From: Pyruvatibacter sp. HU-CL02332
Lineage (GTDB): Bacteria; Pseudomonadota; Alphaproteobacteria; CGMCC-115125
Reading direction: 5' to 3'
DNA: 64,000 bases
Assembly (NCBI RefSeq): GCF_040362765.1
Contig: NZ_BAABWK010000001.1
Span: 2,147,501 to 2,211,500, forward strand
This document shows positions 43,973-52,965 of this stretch, piece after piece. The first letter of the stretch is position 1. Every line of letters starts with the position of its first letter. The notes beneath the pieces are model-generated. The model saw only the letters and a program-made list of their open reading frames with translations, ran no database searches and was not told the DNA's origin. Made by a program: the position numbers and the translations under genes.

Positions 43973-44063
43973 GTCACTCCGCGACTTGATCGCGGAGTCC
44001 AGAGCCATACGGAAAAGCGCTCACAGGTCTCCCCTGGATTCCGCGATCAAGTCGCGGAATGAC
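43973..44063. repeat. Inverted pair of palindromic repeats (dispersed-repeat type)
   Basis: Arm 1 (43973-44002) and arm 2 (44034-44063) are 30-base inverted copies with two differences. Each arm is itself a hairpin: CTCCGCGA/TCGCGGAG in arm 1 and TTCCGCGA/TCGCGGAA in arm 2. The two differences compensate within each arm (C-G versus T-A). Similar CCGCGA..TCGCGG palindromes recur between genes in alphaproteobacterial genomes. It fills most of the 231-base gap before the glyoxalase-fold gene. Confidence 0.75.
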
Positions 44064-44182
44064 GAGTGGTGGGAGGGGGCGAAATCTCGACACTGGCTCC
44101 ACCTCCGCCAGCCCGTCCGCTTGCGCGAAGTGCCAGGCAGCGTCACGCTCCCCGTCTCACAAGTGTCAGGGAGCGCGTCGCG

Positions 44183-44554
44183 ATGGATATCGGAAATTTC
44201 TCAGTCAGCCTTGCCGTCAAGGACATCAAGGCGTCCCGCGCCTTTTATGAGACGCTCGGCTTTGCCGTCATCGGCGGCGACGAAGCCCAGAACTTCCTCA
44301 TCCTCAAAAGCCCCACAGCCATCATCGGTCTTTTCCAGGGCATGTTTGACAAGAACACCCTGACCTTCAATCCCGGCTGGGATGCGCAGGGCAACACGCT
44401 GGATGAGTTCACCGACGTCCGCGACATCCAGAAGGCCTTGAAGGCCGACGGTATCACCCTCATCGAAGAAGCCGACGAAACCACCACCGGCCCCGCTCAC
44501 ATCACACTCTTAGATCCAGACGGCAACCCGGTGTTGATTGATCAGCATGTGTAG
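44183..44554 (+). CDS. Glyoxalase/bleomycin-resistance fold (VOC) protein
   Basis: This 123-residue VOC-fold protein starts [27 protein letters not shown] and ends with [16 protein letters not shown], the classic paired beta-alpha-beta units. I chose the ATG at 44183 because GGGAG lies about 8 bases upstream; the upstream extension passes through low-complexity and repeat DNA. The substrate is unknown. Its stop is directly adjacent to the convergent recQ stop. Confidence 0.87.
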   Translation: MDIGNFSVSLAVKDIKASRAFYETLGFAVIGGDEAQNFLILKSPTAIIGLFQGMFDKNTLTFNPGWDAQGNTLDEFTDVRDIQKALKADGITLIEEADETTTGPAHITLLDPDGNPVLIDQHV

Positions 44555-46426
44555 TCAGGCGCTATGGACCACTTCCAAAAACACCGCCCCAAACTTCTCG
44601 AGCTTCCGCGCACCTACACCGCTGATCTCGGCCATTTCGTCCAGTGAGCTTGGCCGCACCACGGCCATTTCCACCAGCGTCTTGTCCGGGAAGATCACAT
44701 AGGCCGGGACGTTCTGCGCTTTGGCCAGTTCGGTGCGTTTGGCCTTGAGCGCCATCAGCAGCTCGCCATCGCGTTCTGACAGATCGACCGGGGGCTTGGC
44801 CTTGCGCGGTGTCTTGCTCTTGGGGCTGCTGCGGCGCCTGTCCTGTTTCGCAGGTGGATGACGCAGGGCAACTGTCTCGCCCTGTTTCAGCACCGACCAG
44901 CCGGGTTCTGTGACCAGCCACGAGCCATATTGCGGATCAACGGAGGTCAGACCCAGCGCATACATCTGGCGGCAGATGTCGCGCCATTGGTGTTTGTCGT
45001 AATGGGCACCCAGCCCGAAGGTCGGCAACTGGTCATGGCGCAGGGTGCGCACGCGCTCGGTGTCTTCACCGCGCAGCACGGCAATCACATGCTCGAGGCC
45101 GAACCGCTCGCCGGTGCGGATCATGGCGGACAATGCCTTTTGCGCGTCCTGCGTCCCGTCATAGGTTTGCACCGGCGACTTGCACAGGTCGCAATGGCCG
45201 CACGGCCCGTGGTCGCGCTCTCCAAAGAACGACAACAACACTTGGCGGCGGCAGTTGGGCGCTTCCGCCAGCGCCAGCAGGGCATTGAGCCGCTGATGGT
45301 CGGCGCGCTTGCGGTCGTCCGGTGCGTCACTGTCGTCAATCTGCAAACGGCGCAGTTTGATATCGTCAATGCCGTAAAGCGTCAGCGTGTCGGCAGGCAA
45401 CCCGTCGCGGCCCGCGCGGCCCACTTCCTGATAGTAGCTCTCCATGCTCTTGGGCATGTCGGCGTGAACGACAAAGCGCACATCCGGCTTATCGATGCCC
45501 ATGCCAAACGCAACCGTGGCGCAGATGACAATGCCGTCCTCACGGGTAAACCGGTCCTGACGGATCTGCCGCGTTTCGCCGTCGAGGCCTGCGTGATAGG
45601 CCAGCGCTTCCACGCCCTTGGTTTGCAGGTGCTCTGCAAAACTCTCCGTCTTGGCGCGGGACGAGCAATAGACAATGCCCGCTTCGCCTGTGTGTTGGGC
45701 AACAAAGTCCGCCACCTGCGTCTTTGGCTGCGCCTTGGGCTCAAACGCCAAAAAGAGATTGGGCCGGTCAAAGCCGCCGAGAAAAACCTGCGGCTCCTGC
45801 GTGAAGAGTTTTGACGCAATCTCGCCGCGCGTTTCTTCGTCAGCCGTCGCCGTAAAGGCCGTGATCTGCACATGACCCAACTGCGCACTCAGCTGGTCAC
45901 GCAGGGCACCAATCTTCAGATAGTCCGGCCGGAAGTCGTGGCCCCACTGGCTCACGCAGTGCGCTTCGTCGATGGCCAGCATGGACACGCCCGCCCGCTG
46001 CAGCAATCCGCTGGCAATGGAGAGCCGCTCCGGTGCCATGAACAGGAGCTTGAGCGCGCCATCATCTATCGCCTGATGAATGCGCTCGGCTTCATAGGGA
46101 TCCGTGTTGGAGGTCAGCGCGCCTGCTTCCACCCCATTGGCCTGAAGGGCAGCCACCTGGTCCCGCATGAGGGCAATGAGCGGTGACACGACGACGGTCA
46201 GCCCGTCACGCATCAGGGCAGGGAGTTGGTAGCAAAGCGATTTGCCGGCGCCCGTCGGCATGATGGCCAGCACATCCTGACCCGCCAGAATGGAGGCCAC
46301 GATCTCTTCCTGACCCGGACGAAAATCGTCAAAGCCGAAAACGGTCTTGAGGAGTGCACGGGCGTCAGTCATCAGATCTGCGCCCTCATCTGCCAGCGCG
46401 GCGGCGGAACTTGCGGTGCTAGGCAT
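44555..46426 (-). CDS. recQ: ATP-dependent DNA helicase RecQ
   Basis: This 623-residue 3'-5' DNA helicase has Walker A PTGAGKS (near 57), a DEAH box in LAIDEAHCVSQWGHDFRP, and motif VI QEVGRAGRDG. The zinc-binding RQC region is C-RRQ...CGHCDLC (near 390-410), followed by the winged helix and a C-terminal HRDC domain (about 560-620). The start overlaps the pyruvate carboxylase stop by 8 bp. It acts in recombination and repair. Confidence 0.95.
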   Translation of the reverse strand: MPSTASSAAALADEGADLMTDARALLKTVFGFDDFRPGQEEIVASILAGQDVLAIMPTGAGKSLCYQLPALMRDGLTVVVSPLIALMRDQVAALQANGVEAGALTSNTDPYEAERIHQAIDDGALKLLFMAPERLSIASGLLQRAGVSMLAIDEAHCVSQWGHDFRPDYLKIGALRDQLSAQLGHVQITAFTATADEETRGEIASKLFTQEPQVFLGGFDRPNLFLAFEPKAQPKTQVADFVAQHTGEAGIVYCSSRAKTESFAEHLQTKGVEALAYHAGLDGETRQIRQDRFTREDGIVICATVAFGMGIDKPDVRFVVHADMPKSMESYYQEVGRAGRDGLPADTLTLYGIDDIKLRRLQIDDSDAPDDRKRADHQRLNALLALAEAPNCRRQVLLSFFGERDHGPCGHCDLCKSPVQTYDGTQDAQKALSAMIRTGERFGLEHVIAVLRGEDTERVRTLRHDQLPTFGLGAHYDKHQWRDICRQMYALGLTSVDPQYGSWLVTEPGWSVLKQGETVALRHPPAKQDRRRSSPKSKTPRKAKPPVDLSERDGELLMALKAKRTELAKAQNVPAYVIFPDKTLVEMAVVRPSSLDEMAEISGVGARKLEKFGAVFLEVVHSA

Positions 46427-49400
46427 CCGTAAACGTCATGATCAGGTCTTTCGCGTCAATGGTGATGCCCGGTTCCACCATGAGCTCTGCAATCACGCCA
46501 TCGCGCTCGGCGGTGACACTGGTCTGCATCTTCATGGCCTCAAGGGCAACAAGCGTATCCCCTGCTTTAACTGAGTCGCCCGGTTTTACCGAAATCTGCA
46601 CAACCAGCCCCGGCATGGGCGCGCCCACATGGTTGGGGTTGCCCGCATCCGCCTTGGGCCGTTCAGCAGCCGGCGCGGCAAGATGCGTATCCAGCACTTT
46701 CACCTGTCTGGGCTGCCCGTTGAGCTCAAAAAAGACCCGGCGATAGCCCTCCTGGTCGGCTTCCGAGACCCCAAGGCAGCGAATGACCAGTGTCTTGCCC
46801 TTGTCGATATCAACGGAAATTTCCTCTCCCACATCCATGCCCGTAAAGAAGACCGGCGTCGGCAGCACCTCCACGTCGCCATTGTCCATCTGGTGGGTTG
46901 CAAAATCCGTGAACACTTTTGGATACATGAGATAGGCCGCAAGGTCCTCGTCACTCATGTCGCGGCCCACGGCTTCCGCCGCCTTGGCCCGCTCCGCCTC
47001 AAGGTCCGCCGGCGGCAGATGCGCCCCGGGACGTCCCGTGAGCGGCGTCTTGCCTTTAAGTACCCGATTGGTGATGTCATCCGGGAAGCCGCCGGGCGGT
47101 GTGCCCAACTCACCATTCAGGAGCTGAATGACGCTTTCAGGAAAGGCAATATCCTTGTCCGGGTCCAGCACGTCTTCCACCGTCAGGCCGGACGACATCA
47201 TGTAGAGCGCGAGGTCCCCCACCACCTTGGAGGAGGGCGTCACTTTCACGATGTTGCCCAGAAGCTTGTTGACCGCGGCATAAGCGCCCGCCACTTCCGG
47301 CCAGCGGTGGTCCAGCCCCATGGCCTTGGCCTGCTGGCGAAGGTTCGTGTACTGACCGCCGGGAATTTCATGGCGATAGACATCAGACGTACCTGCGCGA
47401 ATGTCGCTCTCATAAGGCCGGTAATGTTTCCGGACCTGCTCCCAGTACGTCGTGACGGCAATGAGCGCGTCTGCATCCAGCCCCGTGTCGCGCTCCTGAT
47501 GGCGCAGGGCGGCGGCGATGGAGCCAAGATTGGGCTGCGACGTTACACCGGACATGGAGTCGATGGCCGCATCAACAGCATCAACGCCTGCGTCAGACGC
47601 CGCCAGCACGCTGGCCGCCGCTGCACCGGACGTATCGTGCGTATGGAAGTGGATCGGCAGGTCCGTTTCCTGCCGCAGGGCCGTCACCAGCTCGCGGATG
47701 GCTGCGGGCTTGCACAGCCCCGCCATATCCTTGACGCCGATGATGTGCGCGCCGGCCGCCTCAAACTGTTTGGCCAGGCCCAGATAATAATCGAGCGTGA
47801 ACTTGGTCTCGGCGGGGTTGGTGAGATCGCCGGAATAACAGATGGCCGCTTCACATAGCTTGCCGGTCTTCGCGACCTCTTCGATGGCGGGCACCATGTT
47901 CTCTGCCACGTTCAGACAGTCGAACACGCGGAACAGGTCAATCCCTGCATCTGCGGCCCGATCAATGAAGTAGCTCACCACATTGTCGGGATAATTGGTG
48001 TAGCCAACCGCATTGGCCGAGCGCAGCAGCATCTGCGTCAGCACATTCGGCATCGCTTCGCGTAACTGATGTAGCCGCGACCACGGGTCTTCATGCAAAA
48101 AGCGCATGGCCACGTCGAACGTGGCACCGCCCCAGCACTCGACCGAGAACAGTTCCGGCATGGCCTGTGCCATGTAAGGCGCAATCGCCACAATGTCATT
48201 GGTGCGCATGCGCGTGGCGAGCAGGGACTGGTGCGCGTCCCGCATGGTGGTGTCGGTTACCAGCAGACGTTTTTCATCCCGCATCCACTGGGCAAATTTC
48301 TCTGGCCCCATGGCATCGAGCAGCTGCTTGGTGCCGTCCGGTGGTGTCTGTGTCTCGAGGCGCGGCGCATGAACAATGGCCCGCGATACGGTATCGGCGG
48401 CGTCTTTCGTTTCCGGGTTGCCGTTGACGGTCACCTCACCGATGAATTTCAAGAGCCGCGTCGCCCGGTCCTTGCGCGGCTTGAAGTCAAACAGCTCCGG
48501 CGTTTCATCAATGAACCGGGTGGAGTAGTTGAGTGCCAGAAATTCCTTGTGGTCGATCAGGTTTTCAAGAAACGCGATGTTGGTCTGCACACCGCGAATA
48601 CGAAACTCGCCCAGCGCCCGGCGCATCCGTTTGATGCACTCGTCCTGGGTTGGTGCCCACGCGGTGACTTTCTCGAGCATGGAGTCGTAGTAACGATTGA
48701 TCAGCGCGCCGGAATAGGCCGTGCCACCGTCCAGCCGGATGCCAAAGCCGTTGGCCCCGCGATAAATCTGAATGCGGCCATGGTCGGGGATAAAGTTCTG
48801 TTCCGGGTCTTCGGTGGTAATGCGGCACTGCATGGCATGGCCGTTGAGATGCACATCGTCCTGGGCGGGAATGGCCCCGCCGCCGATGCGCGCCCCTTCG
48901 GCAACTGCCAGCTGTGCCTTCACAACATCCACGCCCGTCACTTCTTCAGTGACCGTGTGTTCCACCTGAATACGCGGATTGACCTCGATGAAGTAAAACG
49001 CGCCGGTCTCCATATCCATGAGGAACTCGGCGGTGCCGGCATTTTGATAACTGGCAGCCTCCGCCAGTTTCAGGGCCGCGTTGCATACCTCCTGTCGCTG
49101 TGCCTCGTTGAGATAGGGCGCTGGTGCCCGCTCAACCACTTTCTGGTTGCGGCGCTGGACGGAGCAGTCGCGTTCATAGAGGTGAATGACATTGCCGTGG
49201 GAGTCGCCCAGCAGCTGCACTTCCACGTGCCGCGCACGCTCCACCAGTTTTTCGAGATAGACCTCGTCATTGCCAAACGCCGCCTTCGCTTCGCTGCGCC
49301 CGGCCTGCACTTGGCCCTTCAGTTCATCCGCCGTGTAGATCCGGCGCATGCCACGCCCGCCGCCGCCCCAGCTTGCCTTGAGCATCAACGGGTAGCCGAT

Positions 49401-49865
49401 CTTCTCGGCAATCACCGCAACTTCATCCAGGTCAGTGGGAAGGGCGTCTGACGCGGGCACCACCGGCACGCCCGCCTCAATGGCGAGATTGCGGGCCGAC
49501 ACCTTGTTGCCTAGGCGTTTCATCACTTCTGCAGGCGGACCCACAAAAGTGAGCCCTGCCTCTGCGCAGGCTTCCACAAAATCCGGACGCTCGGACAAGA
49601 AGCCATAGCCCGGATGGACCGCATCCGCGCCGGCCTCTTTTGCCACGCGGATCATTTCATCAATGGAGAGATAGGCTTCAACCGGTCCACGGCCTTCGCC
49701 GATCAGATAGCTCTCGTCAGCCTTGAAGCGGTGCAGCGCAAGCCGGTCCTGTTCTGAGTAGACAGCTACCGTCTCGATGTCGCGTTCCGCTGCCGCCCGC
49801 ATGACGCGAATGGCAATCTCGCTTCGGTTGGCGACGAGCAGCTTCTTGATCTGGCGGTCCGGCAT
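46419..49865 (-). CDS. pyc: Pyruvate carboxylase
   Basis: This 1148-residue single-chain pyruvate carboxylase has a biotin carboxylase domain (about 5-460, ATP-grasp loop GGGGRGMRR), a carboxyltransferase barrel (about 530-830, with VTDTTMRDAHQSLLATR and metal-binding HFHTHDTSG), and a biotinyl domain with biotin Lys in EAMKMQTS near 1113. It makes oxaloacetate from pyruvate and bicarbonate. Codon use is uniform. It overlaps recQ by 8 bp, an unusual operon partner. Confidence 0.97.
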   Translation of the reverse strand: MPDRQIKKLLVANRSEIAIRVMRAAAERDIETVAVYSEQDRLALHRFKADESYLIGEGRGPVEAYLSIDEMIRVAKEAGADAVHPGYGFLSERPDFVEACAEAGLTFVGPPAEVMKRLGNKVSARNLAIEAGVPVVPASDALPTDLDEVAVIAEKIGYPLMLKASWGGGGRGMRRIYTADELKGQVQAGRSEAKAAFGNDEVYLEKLVERARHVEVQLLGDSHGNVIHLYERDCSVQRRNQKVVERAPAPYLNEAQRQEVCNAALKLAEAASYQNAGTAEFLMDMETGAFYFIEVNPRIQVEHTVTEEVTGVDVVKAQLAVAEGARIGGGAIPAQDDVHLNGHAMQCRITTEDPEQNFIPDHGRIQIYRGANGFGIRLDGGTAYSGALINRYYDSMLEKVTAWAPTQDECIKRMRRALGEFRIRGVQTNIAFLENLIDHKEFLALNYSTRFIDETPELFDFKPRKDRATRLLKFIGEVTVNGNPETKDAADTVSRAIVHAPRLETQTPPDGTKQLLDAMGPEKFAQWMRDEKRLLVTDTTMRDAHQSLLATRMRTNDIVAIAPYMAQAMPELFSVECWGGATFDVAMRFLHEDPWSRLHQLREAMPNVLTQMLLRSANAVGYTNYPDNVVSYFIDRAADAGIDLFRVFDCLNVAENMVPAIEEVAKTGKLCEAAICYSGDLTNPAETKFTLDYYLGLAKQFEAAGAHIIGVKDMAGLCKPAAIRELVTALRQETDLPIHFHTHDTSGAAAASVLAASDAGVDAVDAAIDSMSGVTSQPNLGSIAAALRHQERDTGLDADALIAVTTYWEQVRKHYRPYESDIRAGTSDVYRHEIPGGQYTNLRQQAKAMGLDHRWPEVAGAYAAVNKLLGNIVKVTPSSKVVGDLALYMMSSGLTVEDVLDPDKDIAFPESVIQLLNGELGTPPGGFPDDITNRVLKGKTPLTGRPGAHLPPADLEAERAKAAEAVGRDMSDEDLAAYLMYPKVFTDFATHQMDNGDVEVLPTPVFFTGMDVGEEISVDIDKGKTLVIRCLGVSEADQEGYRRVFFELNGQPRQVKVLDTHLAAPAAERPKADAGNPNHVGAPMPGLVVQISVKPGDSVKAGDTLVALEAMKMQTSVTAERDGVIAELMVEPGITIDAKDLIMTFTDA

Positions 49866-49973
49866 CGATTTAGGCCCCGATTACACTACGAATTGGAATA
49901 GGATGGCCGGGCAATCGGGGGTGGGCAAGGCCTGTGGCACCGGTTGGAGACATGTCGCAGGAATGGAACACAA

Positions 49974-50120
49974 ATGGGCTCAATCCTTATCAATCTGATC
50001 CTTTTGGTCGGTGCTGCGGTACTTTATGGACTGGGCGAGTTCTGGGTGCCGATCATCGTGGCGGCTGTTGCCGGCCCCATGCTCGGCATGTCGATCGTCA
50101 AACACTTTGGTGGTGAGTAG
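49974..50120 (+). CDS. Small two-helix membrane protein (48 residues)
   Basis: This 48-codon ORF encodes two hydrophobic segments: SILINLILLVGAAVLYGLG, and FWVPIIVAAVAGPMLGMS after a GE turn. It ends KHFGGE before TAG. A weak AGGAA lies about 10 bases upstream. I do not know the family. The composition is that of a real membrane peptide, but its short length leaves doubt. Confidence 0.5.
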   Translation: MGSILINLILLVGAAVLYGLGEFWVPIIVAAVAGPMLGMSIVKHFGGE

Positions 50121-50147
50121 TCAGTCCGCGCCAATCACCCAAACATG

Positions 50148-50180
50148 AAAAAGGCGGAAGCGCTTTGCAGCACTCCCGCC
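50148..50180 (-). terminator. Intrinsic terminator of the small secreted protein gene
   Basis: On the minus strand GGCGG pairs with CCGCC, enclosing AGTGCT-GCAA-AGCGCT, and the stem is followed by TTTTT (complement of 50148-50152). It lies 36 bases after the stop of the gene at 50217-50576. Confidence 0.75.
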
Positions 50181-50216
50181 CATTCACTTGCCCTGGGGCA
50201 ATAATATCAGCTTGGC

Positions 50217-50576
50217 TTAGAAGCCTTTGCCTTCAGTCACGGCCCAGGTGCTGACGCCAGCTTCGCCTGGAATCTCGCCTGAGGCACCAACAGTCGGTGC
50301 TTCTTCAGTCACGGTCACGCAGGCTTCGTCTTCGCCCGGGAACGCTGTGCAGATGTCCTGACCATTGACGGACCATGTGCCTGAGGCTGTCGAGCCATCA
50401 GGAGCCTGGCGCTCAACGGTGGATGCATCTGGGTAGTACAGAATGACGCTTGCGCCATCTGGGCCGGTCACAGTGACCGAGTTACCCACAAGACCGGAAC
50501 CAACATTGGCAAGAGCAGCAACAGCGCCCGCACCGGTCAGCAAGGCAGCAAGTGCCACACTCTTTAGAATTCGCAT
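50217..50576 (-). CDS. Small secreted protein of unknown function
   Basis: This 119-residue protein has a clear signal peptide (MRILKSVALAALLTGAGAVAALA). The mature part is acidic, contains two Cys (DICTAF and EACVTV) that may pair, and has a segment SVTVTGPDGASVILYYPD. I chose the start at 50576 because GGGAGA lies about 7 bases upstream. It is followed by its own terminator and is probably monocistronic. The Cys-flanked region with short beta strands suggests a small periplasmic fold; I do not recognise the family with confidence. Confidence 0.75.
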   Translation of the reverse strand: MRILKSVALAALLTGAGAVAALANVGSGLVGNSVTVTGPDGASVILYYPDASTVERQAPDGSTASGTWSVNGQDICTAFPGEDEACVTVTEEAPTVGASGEIPGEAGVSTWAVTEGKGF

Positions 50577-50691
50577 AGAAAATCTCCCTGGATTTCCGTG
50601 GATTAGGTGTCCCACGCGGGCAAAACGTTAACCACGATGGCGCGGCGATGCCACACATTTCTTGCGGGAAACAGAAAGGAAGATACTCGGC

Positions 50692-50937
50692 CTAATTGCG
50701 CGGCGGCCGCATCATGAAAATGATCAGCCACAGGGGGATAATCACAACAATTCCGAGCATCAGGTTGGGCAGTGCTAACGCCCAGCCGCGGGCAATCAGC
50801 GCCCCGATATCAGCCGGAGTCGCGTTGATTTGCGACAGGACTTCCGTCGCGTCAGTACCGAGAAAATGCAGGATTACTGCGATGGCAGCTGACACAACCG
50901 CCAGCCGCCACAAAATCGATACGAGATCAAAAAGCAT
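50692..50937 (-). CDS. Small two-helix inner-membrane protein
   Basis: This 81-residue protein has two transmembrane helices (about 5-27 and 52-74). Its C-terminal PLWLIIFMMRPPR resembles small alphaproteobacterial membrane proteins (possibly DUF6460, from memory). GGGAGAGG precedes the ATG. It stands alone between the secreted protein and the ABC operon. Function unknown. Confidence 0.72.
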   Translation of the reverse strand: MLFDLVSILWRLAVVSAAIAVILHFLGTDATEVLSQINATPADIGALIARGWALALPNLMLGIVVIIPLWLIIFMMRPPRN

Positions 50938-51066
50938 TCTGCCTCTCCCGCAGGCTCATTCCCCCAGCGCCACCGGACCGCTGATTCTAAGCGCGCGGCG
51001 CTGCTGGCGATAACCTACTACCCTTTGCACCGGATTGACGAGATGGCGTGTCCGACTAGGCGCTCA

Positions 51067-52122
51067 TTAGGGGAGCGCAGGCGACGTGCCCTGTTCGTGG
51101 GCGTCCAGCCAGGCCGCGAACTGGGTTTCAATGTCGTTGCCGTGGTCTGCCCAAAAGTCCGCATTGTCGGCCAGTCCGGTAACCGCGATGTCGTGCGACG
51201 GCGCTGTGGGCAGCAAGGGTGCAAGAGACGCAGGCATCATGTCCCACGCCTGCGGATTGACCGGCCCTGCCAGCAAGGCCGCTGCCAGCGACGCCTGCCC
51301 ATCGGCTGAAAGCACTGTGGTGAGCAGGTGACGCACCGTCTCCTGGTCGGAAGTGGCGGCGGGCAAAACGACAAGCCTCTGCACCCGATAGATCTGCCCT
51401 GCAAAAGAAATCTGGAATGCTGAGGACGTGTCCAACTCCTGCTGATCTTGTTGAACGATATGCGCTGCGTGCACTGACGGGAGTGCCGCTGCTGCTACTG
51501 CGTCTGCCCGCAATAGTGCCACGGCATCATCCGGTGTATCCCAGAACACGATCTGTGCCTGCGTGAAAAGCGCGTCCAGCTTGTCGAGTGCGCGGGTGAT
51601 GCCTTCGGGGGTTTCCAGCAGGGCGTACACATCAGCCAGCGCCACCCCATCGGCCATCAAGGCGATCTCCAGTGTGCCTCGCGCCCCGCGTGGCAGGGCC
51701 CGTGCACCCGGAAAGCGCTCTGCATCGAAAAATGCAACCCAACTGTCAGGGCCGTCTGATCGCGTCGCCAGCACGAGCGACGTCACCAGATATCCAACGC
51801 CGCATTGATGCATCACATCCGGTGTCAGTGAACGAGGAAATGCCTGGGCTAACGAGGGATCAACCGGTTGCGCCGGGCCATCGTCACACATGAGGTTGGC
51901 GGCATCCGTTTCCGCGTCCACAAGTGAGGCCGTGCTGGCAGCGGCATCAAGTGACCCGTCATACCGTTCGACGATCACCGGCAGGTCAGGCGACGTCGAG
52001 ATCTCCGCTGCAAGGGCGTCGCCCCAGTCGCCGTCATAGGTCAACACTTTGACCTGCGCGTTCGCGGTGCTGGCAACACCTGCAATCAGGACCGCAACAG
52101 CACCTATGAGGCTAAGACGCAT
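51067..52122 (-). CDS. Second polyamine-type ABC binding protein, divergent paralogue
   Basis: This 351-residue exported protein (signal peptide MRLSLIGAVAVLIAGVASTANA) is related to the binding protein at 54354. Both contain a MADGVA..VY..L.TP.G..RA..KLD segment and a similar end (FWAD...QF.AWL). It lacks a lipobox, is shorter, and is poorer in the aromatic residues that normally line a polyamine site. The gene overlaps the PotC-like permease by 11 bp. It is probably a co-expressed second receptor or a diverging copy. Confidence 0.75.
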   Translation of the reverse strand: MRLSLIGAVAVLIAGVASTANAQVKVLTYDGDWGDALAAEISTSPDLPVIVERYDGSLDAAASTASLVDAETDAANLMCDDGPAQPVDPSLAQAFPRSLTPDVMHQCGVGYLVTSLVLATRSDGPDSWVAFFDAERFPGARALPRGARGTLEIALMADGVALADVYALLETPEGITRALDKLDALFTQAQIVFWDTPDDAVALLRADAVAAAALPSVHAAHIVQQDQQELDTSSAFQISFAGQIYRVQRLVVLPAATSDQETVRHLLTTVLSADGQASLAAALLAGPVNPQAWDMMPASLAPLLPTAPSHDIAVTGLADNADFWADHGNDIETQFAAWLDAHEQGTSPALP

Positions 52123-52963
52123 CCAGACCCCGCATGCGTTCGGACCGGCGCCGCAACAATTCAACTGCCGTCAGCAACGCGATGGAAACCAGGACGAGGG
52201 ATGTCGCGACCGCCAGAATGGTCGGCGATATCTGCTCGCGAATGCCGGCCCACATCTGGCGCGGAATGGTCCGCTCTTCAAAGCCGGCCATGAAAAGGAC
52301 AACCACCACTTCGTCAAAGGACGTGACAAAGGCAAACAGCCCGCCGGAGACGACGCCTGGCAGAATAATCGGCATGGTGACCTTGAAGAACGCCACATGG
52401 GGTGGTGCGCCCAGCGACAAGGCCGCCCGGGTCAGGTTTTGATCATAGCCTGACAGCGTGGCGGTCACGGTGATGATGACAAAGGGAATGCCAAGGGCTG
52501 TATGAGCCAGGATGATGCCCAGATGCGTCTGCGAGAGCCCGATCGACGAATAGAAGAAGTACATGCCGGTGGCGGTGATGACGATCGGGACGATCATCGG
52601 CGAGATCAGCACGGCCATGATGGTGCGGCGATAGGGCATGGCGGGGCTCGCCAGCCCAAGCGCTGCCAGCGTGCCCAGACCCGTTGCCATGAAGGTGGCG
52701 GCGATGCCGATCACGAAGCTGTTGCGGATTGAATGCAGCCACTGATCATTCTCGATGATGTCGCGATACCACCGGCCCGAAAAAGCCTCCGGCTGAAGCG
52801 CCAGCATTTCCGGTGTAAACGTGAAGTAGGGCTGCGCGTTGAACGACAGCGGGATGATCACCAGCAGAGGCGCGATGAGAAACACGAAGATCGCGCCGCA
52901 CAGAACCCGGAAGCTGTAGTACCAGACGCGCTCACCAGCGCTTGCATAGACGGGAGGAGGCAT
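52112..52963 (-). CDS. PotC-like ABC permease
   Basis: This 283-residue permease has about six transmembrane helices. The EAA loop is AALSLGAPPHVAFFKVTMPIILPGV. It forms the inner-membrane channel with the PotB-like protein encoded 2 bp upstream. The family imports spermidine, putrescine or related amines. It is followed by the second binding protein with an 11 bp overlap. Confidence 0.88.
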   Translation of the reverse strand: MPPPVYASAGERVWYYSFRVLCGAIFVFLIAPLLVIIPLSFNAQPYFTFTPEMLALQPEAFSGRWYRDIIENDQWLHSIRNSFVIGIAATFMATGLGTLAALGLASPAMPYRRTIMAVLISPMIVPIVITATGMYFFYSSIGLSQTHLGIILAHTALGIPFVIITVTATLSGYDQNLTRAALSLGAPPHVAFFKVTMPIILPGVVSGGLFAFVTSFDEVVVVLFMAGFEERTIPRQMWAGIREQISPTILAVATSLVLVSIALLTAVELLRRRSERMRGLDAS

Positions 52964-52965
52964 CG

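Noticed and set aside
46629-49451. Long plus-strand open frames (about 410 and 450 codons) opposite pyruvate carboxylase
   Set aside because: They mirror the codon bias of pyc, have no recognisable domain and no good start sites. The minus-strand gene is certain.
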